This document shows positions 26,001 through 32,601 of a DNA stretch of 64,000 nt, piece after piece; position 1 is the first letter of the stretch; each line of letters starts with the position of its first letter. The stretch lies in the NCBI RefSeq assembly GCF_033807575.1, contig NC_084705.1, positions 10,534,019 to 10,598,018 on the forward strand, in the 5' to 3' direction. Made by a program: the position numbers and the translations under genes. The stretch is from Cydia pomonella (taxonomy: Eukaryota; Arthropoda; Insecta; Lepidoptera; Tortricidae). Below the pieces are notes generated by a model. The model did not search any database. It had not been told where the DNA came from and saw only the letters and a list, made by a program, of their open reading frames with translations.

Positions 26001-26764
26001 TAGGGTACTTGCTGTTATTTGCAAAATAAAACTGCAAATTATAAAAAATGAGCAAATAAATATACATATTTTTCTAAATATTTATGGGTACGCCTCCGCC
26101 CGATTCTTCAGTAGCAAACGCCACAGCGCATTAGTAAAAGCCGGCCGCTCACAGCAGCAGCAGCCTGAATAACATGGATCTATGCTTAAAAATATTACTC
26201 AAAACAAAGTCATTTATACGCGATCTTTAAAATCTCTTTGAAGATCACGAGAATATTAATCGAGATCTCGGCTAAGATAGCAAAAATCGAGATTTCCTAC
26301 CGCCGAGACTTAATCACGAAAATTCACTAGAGATCTCGCAGTTTTGAGATCTAGAGAGATCGAAATTGCACTCCCTACCCCTAGTCACCGCTGAATTGTC
26401 TTACATTTTTTAGAGTTGAGTGGCCAGACATGAGAAGTGTAGTAAGATTATATTAGTTTACCTTATTTATTCCTTAGTAATTCGGAGCTTATTTAGCTAG
26501 TTTAACTTATATTTCTTTCAAACCACAATTTTTTAAATCGAAAGTCAGTGGGAATTAACTTTTATGAACGCTCCACCTTTGATACTCGTATCTGAATCTG
26601 AATTCTGGTCCACTTAGACCACTTACCATACACGAAGCATCATGGACCTTTCCAAGTCGTGGCCGCACGAAGGGCGACGACTGCGTCCACAGAAATATCT
26701 GCACGGGGATCGGCACCAGCTCGTCCGCGCTTGGGTCATCTTCCGGCATGATCGGCCCTCTCAT
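1531..26764 (-). CDS. unc80: unc80: NALCN sodium-leak channel auxiliary subunit, 5' part of gene (25 exons, 3' end outside window)
   Basis: UNC80 is a very large scaffold protein that joins UNC79 and the NALCN (insect narrow abdomen) pore to form the neuronal sodium-leak channel complex, which sets resting excitability and, in flies, locomotor rhythm. Twenty-five exons read on the minus strand give about 1,357 residues, roughly the N-terminal 40% of the vertebrate protein. Matches to the UNC80 family run in order: PIPVQIFLWTQSSPFVRP near the N-terminus, SFEKVLVQN, ETKLLYTLHWIILDAS, LFVFLFAP, LDVATLRCLF, the helical block around HGEEFRVVALSGLLDTAE, RFSFLLDATQPGATPDALF, AAKLFYQW and DEEEDFLDE. 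All junction phases agree. The start at 26764 is the first in-frame ATG; a second Met five codons later may be the true start. A 135-bp tandem array lies around exon 17. The C-terminal 60% is off the left edge. Identity is very secure; individual exon ends are good to a few bases. Confidence 0.96.
2054..2118 (-). CDS. unc80: unc80 exon 24
   Basis: A 65-nt exon encoding TTSPHLKRQRLAAKLFYQWA, the conserved AAKLFYQW block. The acceptor is TTTTTCTAG and the donor GCTGAA|GTAAGT. Confidence 0.94.
2193..2310 (-). CDS. unc80: unc80 exon 23
   Basis: Encodes PNTVVVGRAAMLLECAHLVH, then NCNKGQWPYWLKSNMSKAT. It aligns with vertebrate VVARAALFLECARFVHRCN and GNWPEWMK. The acceptor is TTGTTTCAG and the donor ACCG|GTAAAT. 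Confidence 0.96.
2771..2961 (-). CDS. unc80: unc80 exon 22
   Basis: Encodes VVVLKRRRLVAAAPLCAGLA, then RFSFLLDATQPGATPDALFM and AALLDL, matching the family's RFQFLLNCCEPGTIPDAS block. It is very GC-rich (alanine and glycine codons). The donor TTG|GTGACC is preferred because LDL joins well to exon 23; a second donor 15 nt on would add VTTLP. Confidence 0.93.
3478..3696. mobile_element. MITE with GGGCCTGTTTCA ends
   Basis: GGGCCTGTTTCATAATATCC at the left and GGACATTGTGAAACAGGCCC at the right are inverse. About 219 bp. A common lepidopteran type. Confidence 0.8.
3837..3931 (-). CDS. unc80: unc80 exon 21
   Basis: A 95-nt exon encoding ARKRVEDRLNRFGLRKMGKK, then RDGSIEETSGG. The acceptor is TATTTTCAG and the donor GGAT|GTAAGG, phase 1. 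Placed by phase and flanking matches. Confidence 0.88.
4982..5127. mobile_element. Palindromic MITE beside unc80 exon 20
   Basis: CGAGCGTCGGCGTCTAGTCA and TGACTAGACGCCGACGCTCG are perfect inverses about 55 bp apart, with outer GCCGCCCCACACTAGCGTCT and AGACGCTCGTTTGGGGTGGC. About 146 bp, GC-rich. Confidence 0.85.
5141..5318 (-). CDS. unc80: unc80 exon 20
   Basis: Encodes VNWFRHKPQSASLLRNGGGS, then SGSMISLARPNLAAQPLPSR and PVHVKRRVGYTLN. The acceptor is TTCTTCAG and the donor AACAG|GTACGG. A palindromic MITE begins 14 bp beyond the donor. Confidence 0.92.
6968..7650 (+). pseudogene. 5'-truncated non-LTR retrotransposon (LINE) tail
   Basis: The first 101 codons read SLMFGIVHHQPSYLYKKL, PRHHSVAFSDCFRYAATKVW and NELPPPVRSLKFLSGFKSKC, the typical C-terminus of Jockey/CR1-like LINE polyproteins after the reverse transcriptase. 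A 3' UTR follows with GCTGAGTGGGGATCCTATTT and ends in TTTCTTTCTTTCTT. The reverse transcriptase core is missing, so it is a dead insertion within the unc80 intron. Confidence 0.85.
7833..8028 (-). CDS. unc80: unc80 exon 19
   Basis: Encodes QSLLETEGGSESASQSPLSV, then TRRYPLTPRQSERTIPSTSS and HSKSVPSKFHFSGLG. The acceptor region TTAGCAG is a NAGNAG tandem site, so the first Gln may be optional. The donor is CTTAG|GTAATG, phase 1. Confidence 0.92.
8713..8827 (-). CDS. unc80: unc80 exon 18
   Basis: Encodes SQDDERGSDTGADSGCAADD, then RSHKKFTFKKRSTSSTGAH, the charged linker after the array-bearing exon. The acceptor is CCTCGCAG and the donor CAT|GTAAGT. Its phase (2 in) requires an upstream donor like that of exon 17. 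Confidence 0.92.
9083..10635 (-). repeat. 135-bp coding-derived tandem array in unc80, about 11.5 copies
   Basis: The motif CGCGGTGTC (plus strand) recurs at 9083, 9217, 9352, 9487, 9622, 9757, 9892, 10027, 10162, 10297, 10432 and 10567, a 135-bp period with one 134-bp interval. Each unit is the 3' part of exon 17 plus its splice donor and about ten intronic bases. In the unc80 frame each unit is 45 codons. The codon after GACACCGCG is GAG in five copies but TAG in six (T of the stop at 9351, 9486, 9756, 9891, 10161, 10296). From high to low coordinate the order is E,E,stop,stop,E,stop,stop,E,stop,stop,E, then a truncated unit. Copies are otherwise nearly identical, which points to recent expansion or homogenisation. 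It may vary in number between individuals and is a likely spot for assembly error. Confidence 0.97.
10511..10665 (-). CDS. unc80: unc80 exon 17 (source copy of the 135-bp array)
   Basis: Encodes NLYLQVRLLLSYVHEVHGGE, then FRVVALSGLLDTAERPDSQP and KEANMQTTRVI. It matches the UNC80 block that reads EAHGNVFRRVALSALLDSAE in vertebrates. The acceptor is TTTCACAG. The donor is ATAAG|GTACAA in phase 2, exactly the phase exon 18 needs. From 10635 downward this exon is the first copy of the tandem array. It differs from the other copies (HEVHGGE against REVHGEE), as expected if it alone is under the original constraint. Confidence 0.9.
10689..10815. mobile_element. 127-bp MITE with TTAA target duplication
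   Basis: GGGCCACTTGCCC and GCAAGTGGCCC ends, flanked by TTAA on both sides (10685-10688 and 10816-10819), with an inner GTTAACC-rich palindrome. The TTAA duplication suggests piggyBac-type mobilisation. It lies 24 bp upstream of the exon 17 acceptor (minus strand), just 5' of the tandem array. Confidence 0.88.
10907..11100 (-). CDS. unc80: unc80 exon 16
   Basis: Encodes NTSKSPDMSHLQSGYATNFG, then NRAVETFVVESTFRVLVTRF and AAMHKELKMLDNA. It aligns with the family's NVEGIIVSAMFKSLITR helix. It is GC-rich against AT-rich introns. The donor is GCG|GTGAGA, phase 0. Confidence 0.94.
11556..11794 (-). CDS. unc80: unc80 exon 15
   Basis: Encodes LLRQLGCSHGCATALRCPIA, then IQAKKSLRQLRTASVSKFTL and EVLDNLHSTIGFCADPS. 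It aligns with the family block around LGCAYGCGEG and IGFCMEP. The donor is ATGA|GTAAGT, phase 1. Confidence 0.95.
12297..12430 (-). CDS. unc80: unc80 exon 14
   Basis: The correct frame reads GRDSGLPCAQSQDSTNVETG, a charged stretch, and CPYYMLLHIILR. The last part leads into the conserved LLRQLGCSHGC of exon 15. The acceptor is GTTCTAG and the donor CTCAG|GTGACC, phase 2. Confidence 0.88.
12808..12996 (-). CDS. unc80: unc80 exon 13
   Basis: Encodes AVYSVCVMDSHYISIRVMEV and ILNLVDTLMELGVHKNWNST, matching the family's AVYLVLNHDISSR and ALNIVECLLQLGV helices. The acceptor is CATTTCAG and the donor AACAAG|GTAAAG. Confidence 0.95.
13241..13438 (-). CDS. unc80: unc80 exon 12
   Basis: Encodes GSLESQMDSVSMVGSQHMAS, then ITYVVEEVQEAPGSIHYITK and DGDIDFQVVLK. 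The last part aligns with the UNC80 block ending DLSVVLK. Phase 0 at both ends. Confidence 0.93.
13732..13876 (-). CDS. unc80: unc80 exon 11
   Basis: Encodes YIGEIKTERAHGFVGAKPTN, a lysine run, and ITVTEHTPTPSPDYLSKTQQ. The acceptor is TATTGCAG and the donor CAACAG|GTACAT. The Thr/Pro-rich end could be a phosphorylated linker, which is inference. Confidence 0.9.
14731..14760 (-). CDS. unc80: Possible unc80 cassette microexon (30 nt)
   Basis: A consensus donor (AATGG|GTAAGT) closes an open frame that reads ERWVASCLIDELASNG. With the nearest upstream AG as acceptor the exon is exactly 30 nt, phase 2 at both ends, so it could sit between exons 10 and 11 without shifting the frame. The acceptor lacks a good pyrimidine tract, and the open frame continues upstream of it to a TAA, so the boundary or the exon itself may be wrong. 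Confidence 0.3.
15199..15338 (-). CDS. unc80: unc80 exon 10
   Basis: Encodes EYHRSLDNNEDRPNSALGSH, then LPCNLIKGKSMPSLR. The acceptor is TTTTTTTCAG and the donor CTTAG|GTGAGT, phase 2. Confidence 0.9.
15431..15794 (-). CDS. unc80: unc80 exon 9
   Basis: The longest exon found here (364 nt). It begins LRDICDDLSKQTQPRRRSNS and continues with LPIPKIEVSIYQSPEMKKRD, a basic and acidic linker, and KMKMADLKAFVETKMFSKSE. The acceptor is CTTTTCAG|A and the donor ACTGCC|GTAAGA. Confidence 0.92.
15988..16208. mobile_element. Two adjoining MITE remnants in unc80 intron 8
   Basis: 15988-16070: ACAGTACGTATGGTG, GCACTAGTGCG, related to the elements at 59.4 and 60.2 kb. 16078-16208: TCACGTCTGAAAATATCGAT and inverse ATATTTTCAAACGTGACT, related to the element at 50988-51091. 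Confidence 0.75.
16648..16751 (-). CDS. unc80: unc80 exon 8
   Basis: Encodes VSSATFLDVATLRCLFTTQW, then TEDGVHWALHYLYN, a strong match to the UNC80 block that reads FDVAVLRCLL and SLMYYLQRL in vertebrates. The acceptor is TTGGCAG and the donor AACAG|GTGTTT, phase 2. Confidence 0.94.
16929..17028 (-). CDS. unc80: unc80 exon 7
   Basis: A 100-nt Ser/Pro/Lys-rich exon (SDKESLSDSGSASKPKPTPS) with acceptor TTTGCAG and donor CAT|GTATGT. It is below ORF-calling size and was placed by phase: 2 in, 0 out. Confidence 0.85.
17206..17371. mobile_element. Foldback element containing a G16 run
   Basis: TTACCCCCTTAT and ACAAGCCTCAATTAATTA pair with CTAATTGAGGCTTGT and AATAAGGGGG. The right end has grown to 16 consecutive G (17353-17368). 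It lies in unc80 intron 6 near the exon 6 donor. Confidence 0.75.
17443..17600 (-). CDS. unc80: unc80 exon 6
   Basis: Encodes FIYRLPSEVCSGAVKEAYTV, then RKADGTKQPIPGIKPLPQVT. The acceptor is CCTTACAG and the donor ATGAG|GTAATT, phase 2. Confidence 0.88.
17681..17871 (-). CDS. unc80: unc80 exon 5
   Basis: A Ser/Glu/Pro-rich linker (SPPSQTVSMSQSEVPSK, then SSSTEEEHV) in the expected variable region after the first conserved domain. Phase 1 at the acceptor and phase 0 at the donor GTG|GTTAGT join cleanly to exons 4 and 6. Confidence 0.88.
17952..18636 (+). repeat. Dispersed lepidopteran repeat ending TCTTGGCCGGTTTTTT
   Basis: TTCCGTAGTCAACTAGGAAC, CGCCATGTCCGTCTGTCTGT, an unstable T-rich middle, and GGAACCCTACACTGAGCGTG, GCCCGACATGCTCTTGGCCG are hallmarks of a repeat I recall as very common in moths and butterflies. 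I cannot assign its class. Confidence 0.7.
19150..19366 (-). CDS. unc80: unc80 exon 4
   Basis: Encodes LFVFLFAPIAGNLKESDF, then LENGLKIWQGFWEYRHPDAP, matching the family's ELFVFLFAP and KESDLTF blocks. The acceptor is TTGTTTCAG and the donor GGGC|GTAAGT, phase 1. Confidence 0.95.
19985..20190 (+). repeat. TA microsatellite followed by dispersed repeat tail
   Basis: About 28 TA units (19985-20041), then GGGGATCTCGGATCGGCTTT, GATTTCGATGAAATTTGCTA, TTTTCCGAGCAAGGCTCGGT, a recurring lepidopteran repeat end. Confidence 0.65.
20210..20290. repeat. Imperfect hairpin around TGTCCATCGGTGGACC
   Basis: CACACTGTTAACTGTCCATC, GGTGGACCTTAT and ATAAGGACCACCGGTGGACA, GTTAAGAGTG are near-inverse. A small foldback next to a dispersed repeat. 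Confidence 0.65.
20791..20956 (-). CDS. unc80: unc80 exon 3
   Basis: Encodes VKDNMSSLGNVETKLLYTLH and WIILDASDECSQADYEAGIF. The ETKLL-TLHW core is diagnostic for UNC80. The acceptor is TTTTTTCAG and the donor ATGACG|GTAAAT, phase 0. Confidence 0.94.
21210..21575. mobile_element. hAT-type MITE with perfect 8-bp target duplication
   Basis: Starts CAGGGCCCATACATTTAATT and ends AATGTATGTGGGCCTTG after TGTCAACGGCATAAA, the inverse of the start. TTTATAAC flanks both sides (21202-21209, 21576-21583). An 8-bp duplication and CAGGG ends are typical of hAT elements. Confidence 0.88.
21891..22036 (-). CDS. unc80: unc80 exon 2
   Basis: Encodes SFEKVLVQNLRFGLSISLSQ, then AIEAIPRWRFVQASLPHVMH, which aligns over its whole length with the second conserved block of UNC80. 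The acceptor is TTGCAG|TCA; the donor AACAG|GTACTG is in phase 2. The correct frame lacks a long flanking ORF, so it is easily missed. Confidence 0.93.
22214..22287. repeat. Near-perfect 33-bp-arm hairpin
   Basis: TCTGTGCGGAAAGAGAAGAG TCGTGGAATGTAT pairs with ATACATTCCACGA CTCTTCTCTTTCCGAACAGA around GGGGCCCA, with one mismatch. A decayed relative is at 46618-46680, so it is a dispersed element rather than a unique RNA gene. Confidence 0.85.
22618..24717. mobile_element. Candidate 2.1-kb TIR element with CGCGAC-rich ends
   Basis: The left end CTAGCATAACTTACATCCGC and right end GGTAAGTCATGCTAG are inverse. Both subterminal regions (22640-22770, 24440-24710) are dense in GTCGCG/CGCGAC. The interior is AT-rich with no transposase ORF. 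Probably a non-autonomous DNA transposon. Confidence 0.55.
24848..24992. mobile_element. Palindromic MITE in unc80 intron 1
   Basis: GGCGCTTAGCACACTGGATC, CGTACGTCGCTCCGA and TCGGAGCGACATGCG, TCCAGTGTGCTATGCGCC are inverse. About 145 bp. Confidence 0.85.
26627..26764 (-). CDS. unc80: unc80 exon 1 (start codon)
   Basis: Begins MRGPIMPEDD and continues PIPVQIFLWTQSSPFVRP, then LGKVHDASC, the conserved UNC80 N-terminus. The donor is ATG|GTAAGT, phase 0. Met6 is an alternative start. Confidence 0.93.
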
Positions 26765-27480
26765 GTTTCATCTCCTTATCGATCCGGAAACGACATAGTT
26801 AACGATTAGATAATCCGCTCAGAGTTAATTAAGTTATAACATCACAAAGAAATCGTTTCTTTCACATTCAACTTAACAATCTAATTGGTGCGTGATTTAA
26901 GATATTCCCACTTGCTTCCCATCAGTCACGTGTACGAAAACTTGACTGCCCCCCAGTCACCCATTTTCTTAAGGTTAGTAGGCTGCTTGAGCCACCATGT
27001 AGAATCGATTTTGGCTTGCTTTAGATGTGTATGAGTTTTATCAATATTAATAAAAATCAATATTAAAGAAATTATCAGATCTACTTAAAAAAAGTTTAGA
27101 TAATACCCCTATTTTGTATGATCGACGGACATGCTAGTGTTCATAAACATTATTCGCACACACGTGATTAAAAACCCGGTGCTGACAAAAAGTTTTTGGT
27201 TTTAAATCTGTGCACTGTCGCTTTTAATTCGCTGCGAATACACTGATGTATTTCTACCTATTGGTGAGACTAAAGAATAACACGCAACGCGCACCAAAAT
27301 TATTTAGGTTATTTAAAAAAACTAGTATCGGCACTGTTTACATTTTAGCGAAGGATAGCTGGAGTGCGCGGAGAGGAAAGGACGCGCAGTCACCGGAGGG
27401 AAGCGAGGGAGAGTGAGGCTTTGCGCAACCCGTAGCTTGTAGGGTCAGCAGCCGCGAGAACGCACAGGGAATAGCGAGAT
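26700..27480 (-). promoter_or_regulatory. unc80 upstream region with GC-rich block and overlapping uORF
   Basis: A GC-rich, CpG-containing block at about 27355-27480 lies 600 bp upstream of the unc80 start in otherwise AT-rich DNA and is the best local candidate for a promoter or first leader exon. A short upstream ATG at 26771 opens a 12-codon frame (including its TGA) that overlaps the unc80 start codon in another frame. Confidence 0.3.
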
Positions 27481-30250
27481 TCTTAATAAGGTAGTTTAAA
27501 TACTGATAACAAGTAATGTGTGTAATAACAGTCTTCTTGTGAAATCATTTAATAATAATAAAAAGAACGAACCTACGTTATGGGAACTGCGTGAAGTTTA
27601 ACGTAGGATCAAAAGGTAGAGCTTTCTACAGTAACCACTGTGTCATACCAACTCATTACAATTTATATTTATTTATGTTATTACCCGACTTTGAGGGTCC
27701 ATCTAGAATGGGAGTGATACTGAACACTCAAATGGTTTTCCGAAAATCAAACAACATAATCTGTATAGATTGTGTCTTTCACGACGACGACGCTTGCCTT
27801 GACTCGTACTGATATGTTACGAGTATTAAAGGTTATATTTGACAAATCTGCGCCTCACCGTGAAAACTAAAAAAGTTTAAAAAATTATTAAGAATAACAT
27901 TTTTGCAAGCATTATAAGTACCAAGAACACCTACCTGGGCCTGTTTTGTTAACCCTCCAAGAGTACATTGATTTGTGCGCAGCCTCCCAGCCGGAGAGCG
28001 GGCAACATGGCGGCCGATTCAAGCAGCCCGAGAACTAGGTCACTATCTTGTCCATTCAAGATCTTCCCTATCTTATTCATCTGTTTTTGTAGAATAGTTT
28101 ACATGTAACACTATCTATACGTATTTTTAGGCGGCCAATACGGTATTATGGAGTGTTGTAGGTTAGATAGCAGTCAATTAGTCATTTTGCTGATTGTGTT
28201 GGAACCATGGCGCTGTCAGGATTGTCATTCATTGTCGGTCTGAGTTTACCATTATTTTACCTTCAAGTTCAATGAAAACAAGTTTCTATGCAGGGGGTCA
28301 GTTATCTCTGCAACTTACTGTAAGTCAGATGTGTCAGGCTAAAAGTTGCATGCATTTTACTACCAAATGAAAAATGGTTGAGTGTTAAGCAATAAAAAAA
28401 CGGATTTGTGTGATTTGTGTCCCTGCGATATCAGTGGTAGCATAAATGCATTTAATTGTCATAGAATACATAGGTATGCATATTCTTTGAACGTGCTTTT
28501 GTGCAATATGAATTAATGTTGGTACTGACAGTGGCACTTCATGTGAGGAAATAGTATATTGTTAACCGAGGGATGAAACGGTGGTTTCATCCGATTCAAG
28601 CACTCTACTTTTCATTTAGAATACGATGACACATGACTAAGTATAAACCAAAGATTTATATAAGTATAAACTTTTATAGCATTTCTTGAGGGTACTTTCA
28701 ATCAACAATTTCGGTAAAATTATCATTATTTATTGAATGGGGAGTTAAATATTAGAATGGAAATTGTATAACAATACGAAGGCATCGTATAGCTGGCGTA
28801 AATACCTACAGGTAAACCGCTGAAAACGAACAGCATATTTTCTAGTCTTGCTTAAGTAATATGACAGGTGACATGCCCTTGATGTGATAGTGGCAGCGCG
28901 ACAGTCTTTGTTAACGAGATTGGTGTGGATATCGCCGTGCGGTGGCAATTTACTTTATAAATAGAGACCGAGTGGGAGCGGCAGCCACTAAACTGTTCCC
29001 ACTTTATAGATTGTTTTCAGCATACGTAGGTACAGGTGTTGCCGTCGGCATACCTACCTACATTGTAAAGAGTCGTAATGCAAGCGACTTTGTAATCATT
29101 ATCTATTCTTTTCCACAAGCTTTTGTACCTATATTTTTCGTGGAAAATTTGTATTTTTTTGACGATTGCTGCGTATGCTGAGAAAATACCTTAGGAGTTT
29201 AATTTGTTTAAGAAAATGTAGTTACGATGCTTAGTCCTTGGCATATCTATAGTTCGTTTTTATAGCATTAGAAAGAAGGTAGGTAAGCGATATTTTTATT
29301 AAAAATCACTTTTGAATAATATTAAGTCACAGCAAATATTAACTATTATAAATCATATACGATCTTTTACATTCTTTTGCTTTCATAACTAATATAAATT
29401 GATTTTTAAAAGCGTTTTTCAATAAAAAGACTCGTTAAGATTGTTTACCTTTTTGCCAATGCTAAAAATAACAAACTACAGCCAAGAACCGAGCATTTTT
29501 TGTGTTTTCCAATGTAACTGGTAATTAAAACGTAGTGATTATATGCTCTTTGCTGGTAATGTCCATCCCCACCAGATATATATTTGATTACGAATTTTAA
29601 TTTGTTTTGTTAAGAGGCTGTCAATACCTAAATCGCGCACACTGTCTATTTGTATCGGAGTAAATGAGATAGCACTGTCGCATGTTACTGGACCTGGGCA
29701 AGGGAATAATAAGAAAAATATTTAAATAAAAAAAAGTGGATTATTAGTGTAATATTTAACTCGACCAAGGTTTAGATATAAATGTTTTGAAATTGTGATT
29801 TTAATTGCAGACCCATAAGTCAAAACAATAAAGACATAAAACCGTTTAATTGTGATTTTAAGACCAATCTTTGCAATTATTTTCTATCGAGCCGATTTCG
29901 TTCAATCGTGTATCGAGTACGACCACGGTCTTTGAAATATAATTAATATGAACATATATTTTTCTTACTTGACTAAAACAAATAGTCTTTCTTAAAAAAC
30001 TGTTTAAGTAACATCAATTTCAAGGACATTGGGTGTTGACAGCCTCTTAAGTCTTAAAACCTGAACGTACTCGTACACTTCTCGTAAATATTTTCTCATT
30101 CACAACTACCTATTCACAAGACAGTTGAAAACTCGACTGCTACATAAATGAATTATGAAAATATCCTTCCTAGCGATAGCGGTGACAGATTGGTCATTGT
30201 TGTCACGTAAGTATGTACGTGTACCTAGAACATTATTCATTTCTCGTACA
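26770..30250. other. Intergenic, no gene seen
   Basis: Only short chance ORFs. It includes one MITE (27769-27866) and a GGCGGCCAT-type motif near 28007. No supported coding exon on either strand. Confidence 0.6.
27769..27866 (+). mobile_element. MITE family A, copy 1
   Basis: GTGTCTTTCACGACGACGAC, TTGACAAATCTGCGCCTCAC CGTG. One of four copies (see 42019, 46752, 51113). Confidence 0.75.
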
Positions 30251-30354
30251 TTTTTAACCGACTTCAAGATTTCAAAAGGAGGAGGTTATTAATACGGTTG
30301 TATGTTTTTTTTTTAATGTTTGTTACTCCATCACTCCGTCATTTCTGAACCGAT

Positions 30355-31090
30355 TCTGATGATGGGATCCATGAGGAATCGAGGGAACTCTTCAAATTGA
30401 AAGGCATACATATAGTGATTTTTGTATTTTCTTTAACAAATCAAGAATTTACATTAAAAAAAGTGGCATTTGATGAAGTGGAACTGCTGATGATTATCAG
30501 AATGGAACTCTTCAACGACGCATAGCACACGTTTGGCGATTTGTCCTCTTCGCTGTGTTTATTAAGTAAATTAGATTTTCAAGACAAATTTTTGTAAAGT
30601 TCGAGTTCTGACGATGGGGTCCATGAGGAATCGAGGGAACTCTTCAAATATGAAAGACATATGATTTTTGTATTTTCTTTAACAAATCAAGCATTTACAT
30701 TTAAAAAAGTGACATTTGATGAAGTGGAACCGCTGATGATGATCAGAATGGAATTCTTCAACGACACATAGTACACGTTTGGCGATTTCTCCTCTTCGCT
30801 GTGTTTGTTAAGCAAATTAGATTTTCAAGACAATTTTTGTCAAGTTCGAGTTCTGACGATGGGGTCCATGAGGAATCGAGGGAACTCCTCAAATGTTAAA
30901 GGCATATATATATATATATATATAGTGAGCTTAGTATTTTCATCAACAAATCAAGTAATTACATTTGTAGAAGTGACATTTGATGAAGTGGAACTGCTGA
31001 TGATGAACAGAATGTAACTCTTCAATGGTGCATAGTTCACGTTTGGTAATTTGTTCTCTTTGCATGTTTGTCAGGCAGTTAGGTTTTCAA
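30355..31090 (+). repeat. Three direct copies of a ~245-bp unit
   Basis: Each copy carries ATGAGGAATCGAGGGAACTC, then AACAAATCAAG, GTGACATTTGATGAAGTGGA and ACGTTTGGCGATTTGTCCTC. Copies start near 30360, 30610 and 30855. The third contains a TA-dinucleotide run (30904-30924). Confidence 0.85.
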
Positions 31091-32266
31091 GGCACATTTT
31101 TATATTTCTATCCGATTTAGTTTTTTTTAATAATTATCGGGTGCTTTATTTCATGCATGGTGTGAAATAATTTATCTTAAATACAGTAGAATACCCTATT
31201 GCGGGTACCAGTCAACCATTGGGCAAATCTGAAATGTGTCAAGGTGGGTGCAGTGACAAAAAAAAACATGTTACCTCTTTTTCTACTTAATTAGGCGTAG
31301 GACCCTGTCTTTTTAATTTCATTGTATGAAACATAGAAATAGGATAGTATAGAACGACTGTCAAACTTCGAAAGTGTGACCAAAAATGAAATGCAAGTGT
31401 GTGCGTAAATTGTCTATGTGCGAACAAAAATAGTGATGTCATGTTACAACATATTAATAATCTATCGATGTTTAACTGCTTTATCGACTACTTTTTCAAA
31501 TGTGTTTGAAAAAGTTGAAAATGATAAAGTTGAAGTTGTTTGAAAATGTCTTCGCAAAGAGTTGACTTACCAAAGAAAATTTGAATTTCGCGCCTTTTCC
31601 TGCTGACAAGTTGGGTTGGGTGTGTATACGCTGTGTACAAGTATACGCTGTCTTGTGTTTCCTTGTGTTGGCGGCAAAGCCGTAGAAAAGTGTATAAAAT
31701 GTAAGTACTGTGTTGGAAAGTGAAGTTTAAATTTATCGCTAAACATGTGCACCTTCAAAAATATTTTAAGTCGGTTGTAAAGGTAATATCTTAATGATAT
31801 CTTGTGAACAACTAATTCCATACCTACTTATATACCGACAAGTTATCGATACAGTCATATGAACATTTTGTCAAGCCCTAGCGTAAAGTAACAGTTTAGG
31901 TTTTTACACAAAATATTCTAAAATATTGACTAATATGATGAAATATTAACACACAATTGAAGAAAAACTTATAATGAACTGTATAAATTGGTTTTTTACA
32001 CTTTTTATGCTGTTCATTTGATAAAATATCGTTACGAAAATTTCGCTAGGAATATCATAATTACCTGTGAAATGAGTATTTTCCTGGGTTTTTTGGCCCT
32101 GAAACACTACAACCCGGCACACAACATGACACCATCGTCACTAAATTACTTAATATATATTTTTCTTTTTGATTCTCTTATATTTTTCACGTTAAAAAAT
32201 ACGGCAATATGATTTTGGCCGCCTCGGCCGCCTTCGAACTCAAAATTGGTTACGTTTTCTCATATG

Positions 32267-32409
32267 TTTTGTTATATTAATTAAATGGGAATAAAAGGCG
32301 GAATATTTTCATTGGACAAGATGTCAGTTATTCGTTTTATTTCATACAGCAACAATAGACAATTGGAACAATAGGAAGATAGTGTCAAGCGTAAACTAAT
32401 ATCTCAACA
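32267..32409 (-). repeat. Copia 3' LTR
   Basis: 143 bp, identical to the 5' LTR. The polypurine tract (CTCCTCCTC on the plus strand) is at 32410-32418. Confidence 0.94.
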
Positions 32410-32601
32410 CTCCTCCTCGATTAAAAATGTGGTACAGAGTTAAACATTTCTAATCGCATTTCAAATAACTTCATAAACAAAATTAAATTAAGTAACAATT
32501 CTTAGTTACACAAACACAACGAATGTTTCTCATTAACACAACTCTGCAATCTATAAAACACTAATATTATTATTTGAGAACACTAAGAGCACCAATAGTT
32601 A

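Larger units (their letters stand above)
22040..26620. other. unc80 intron 1, repeat-rich, no other gene
   Basis: This 4.6-kb intron carries a hairpin (22214-22287), a CGCGAC-rich TIR element (22618-24717), a MITE (24848-24992) and a GATCGAGATCTC-rich stretch (25850-26370). No coding exon found. Confidence 0.6.
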
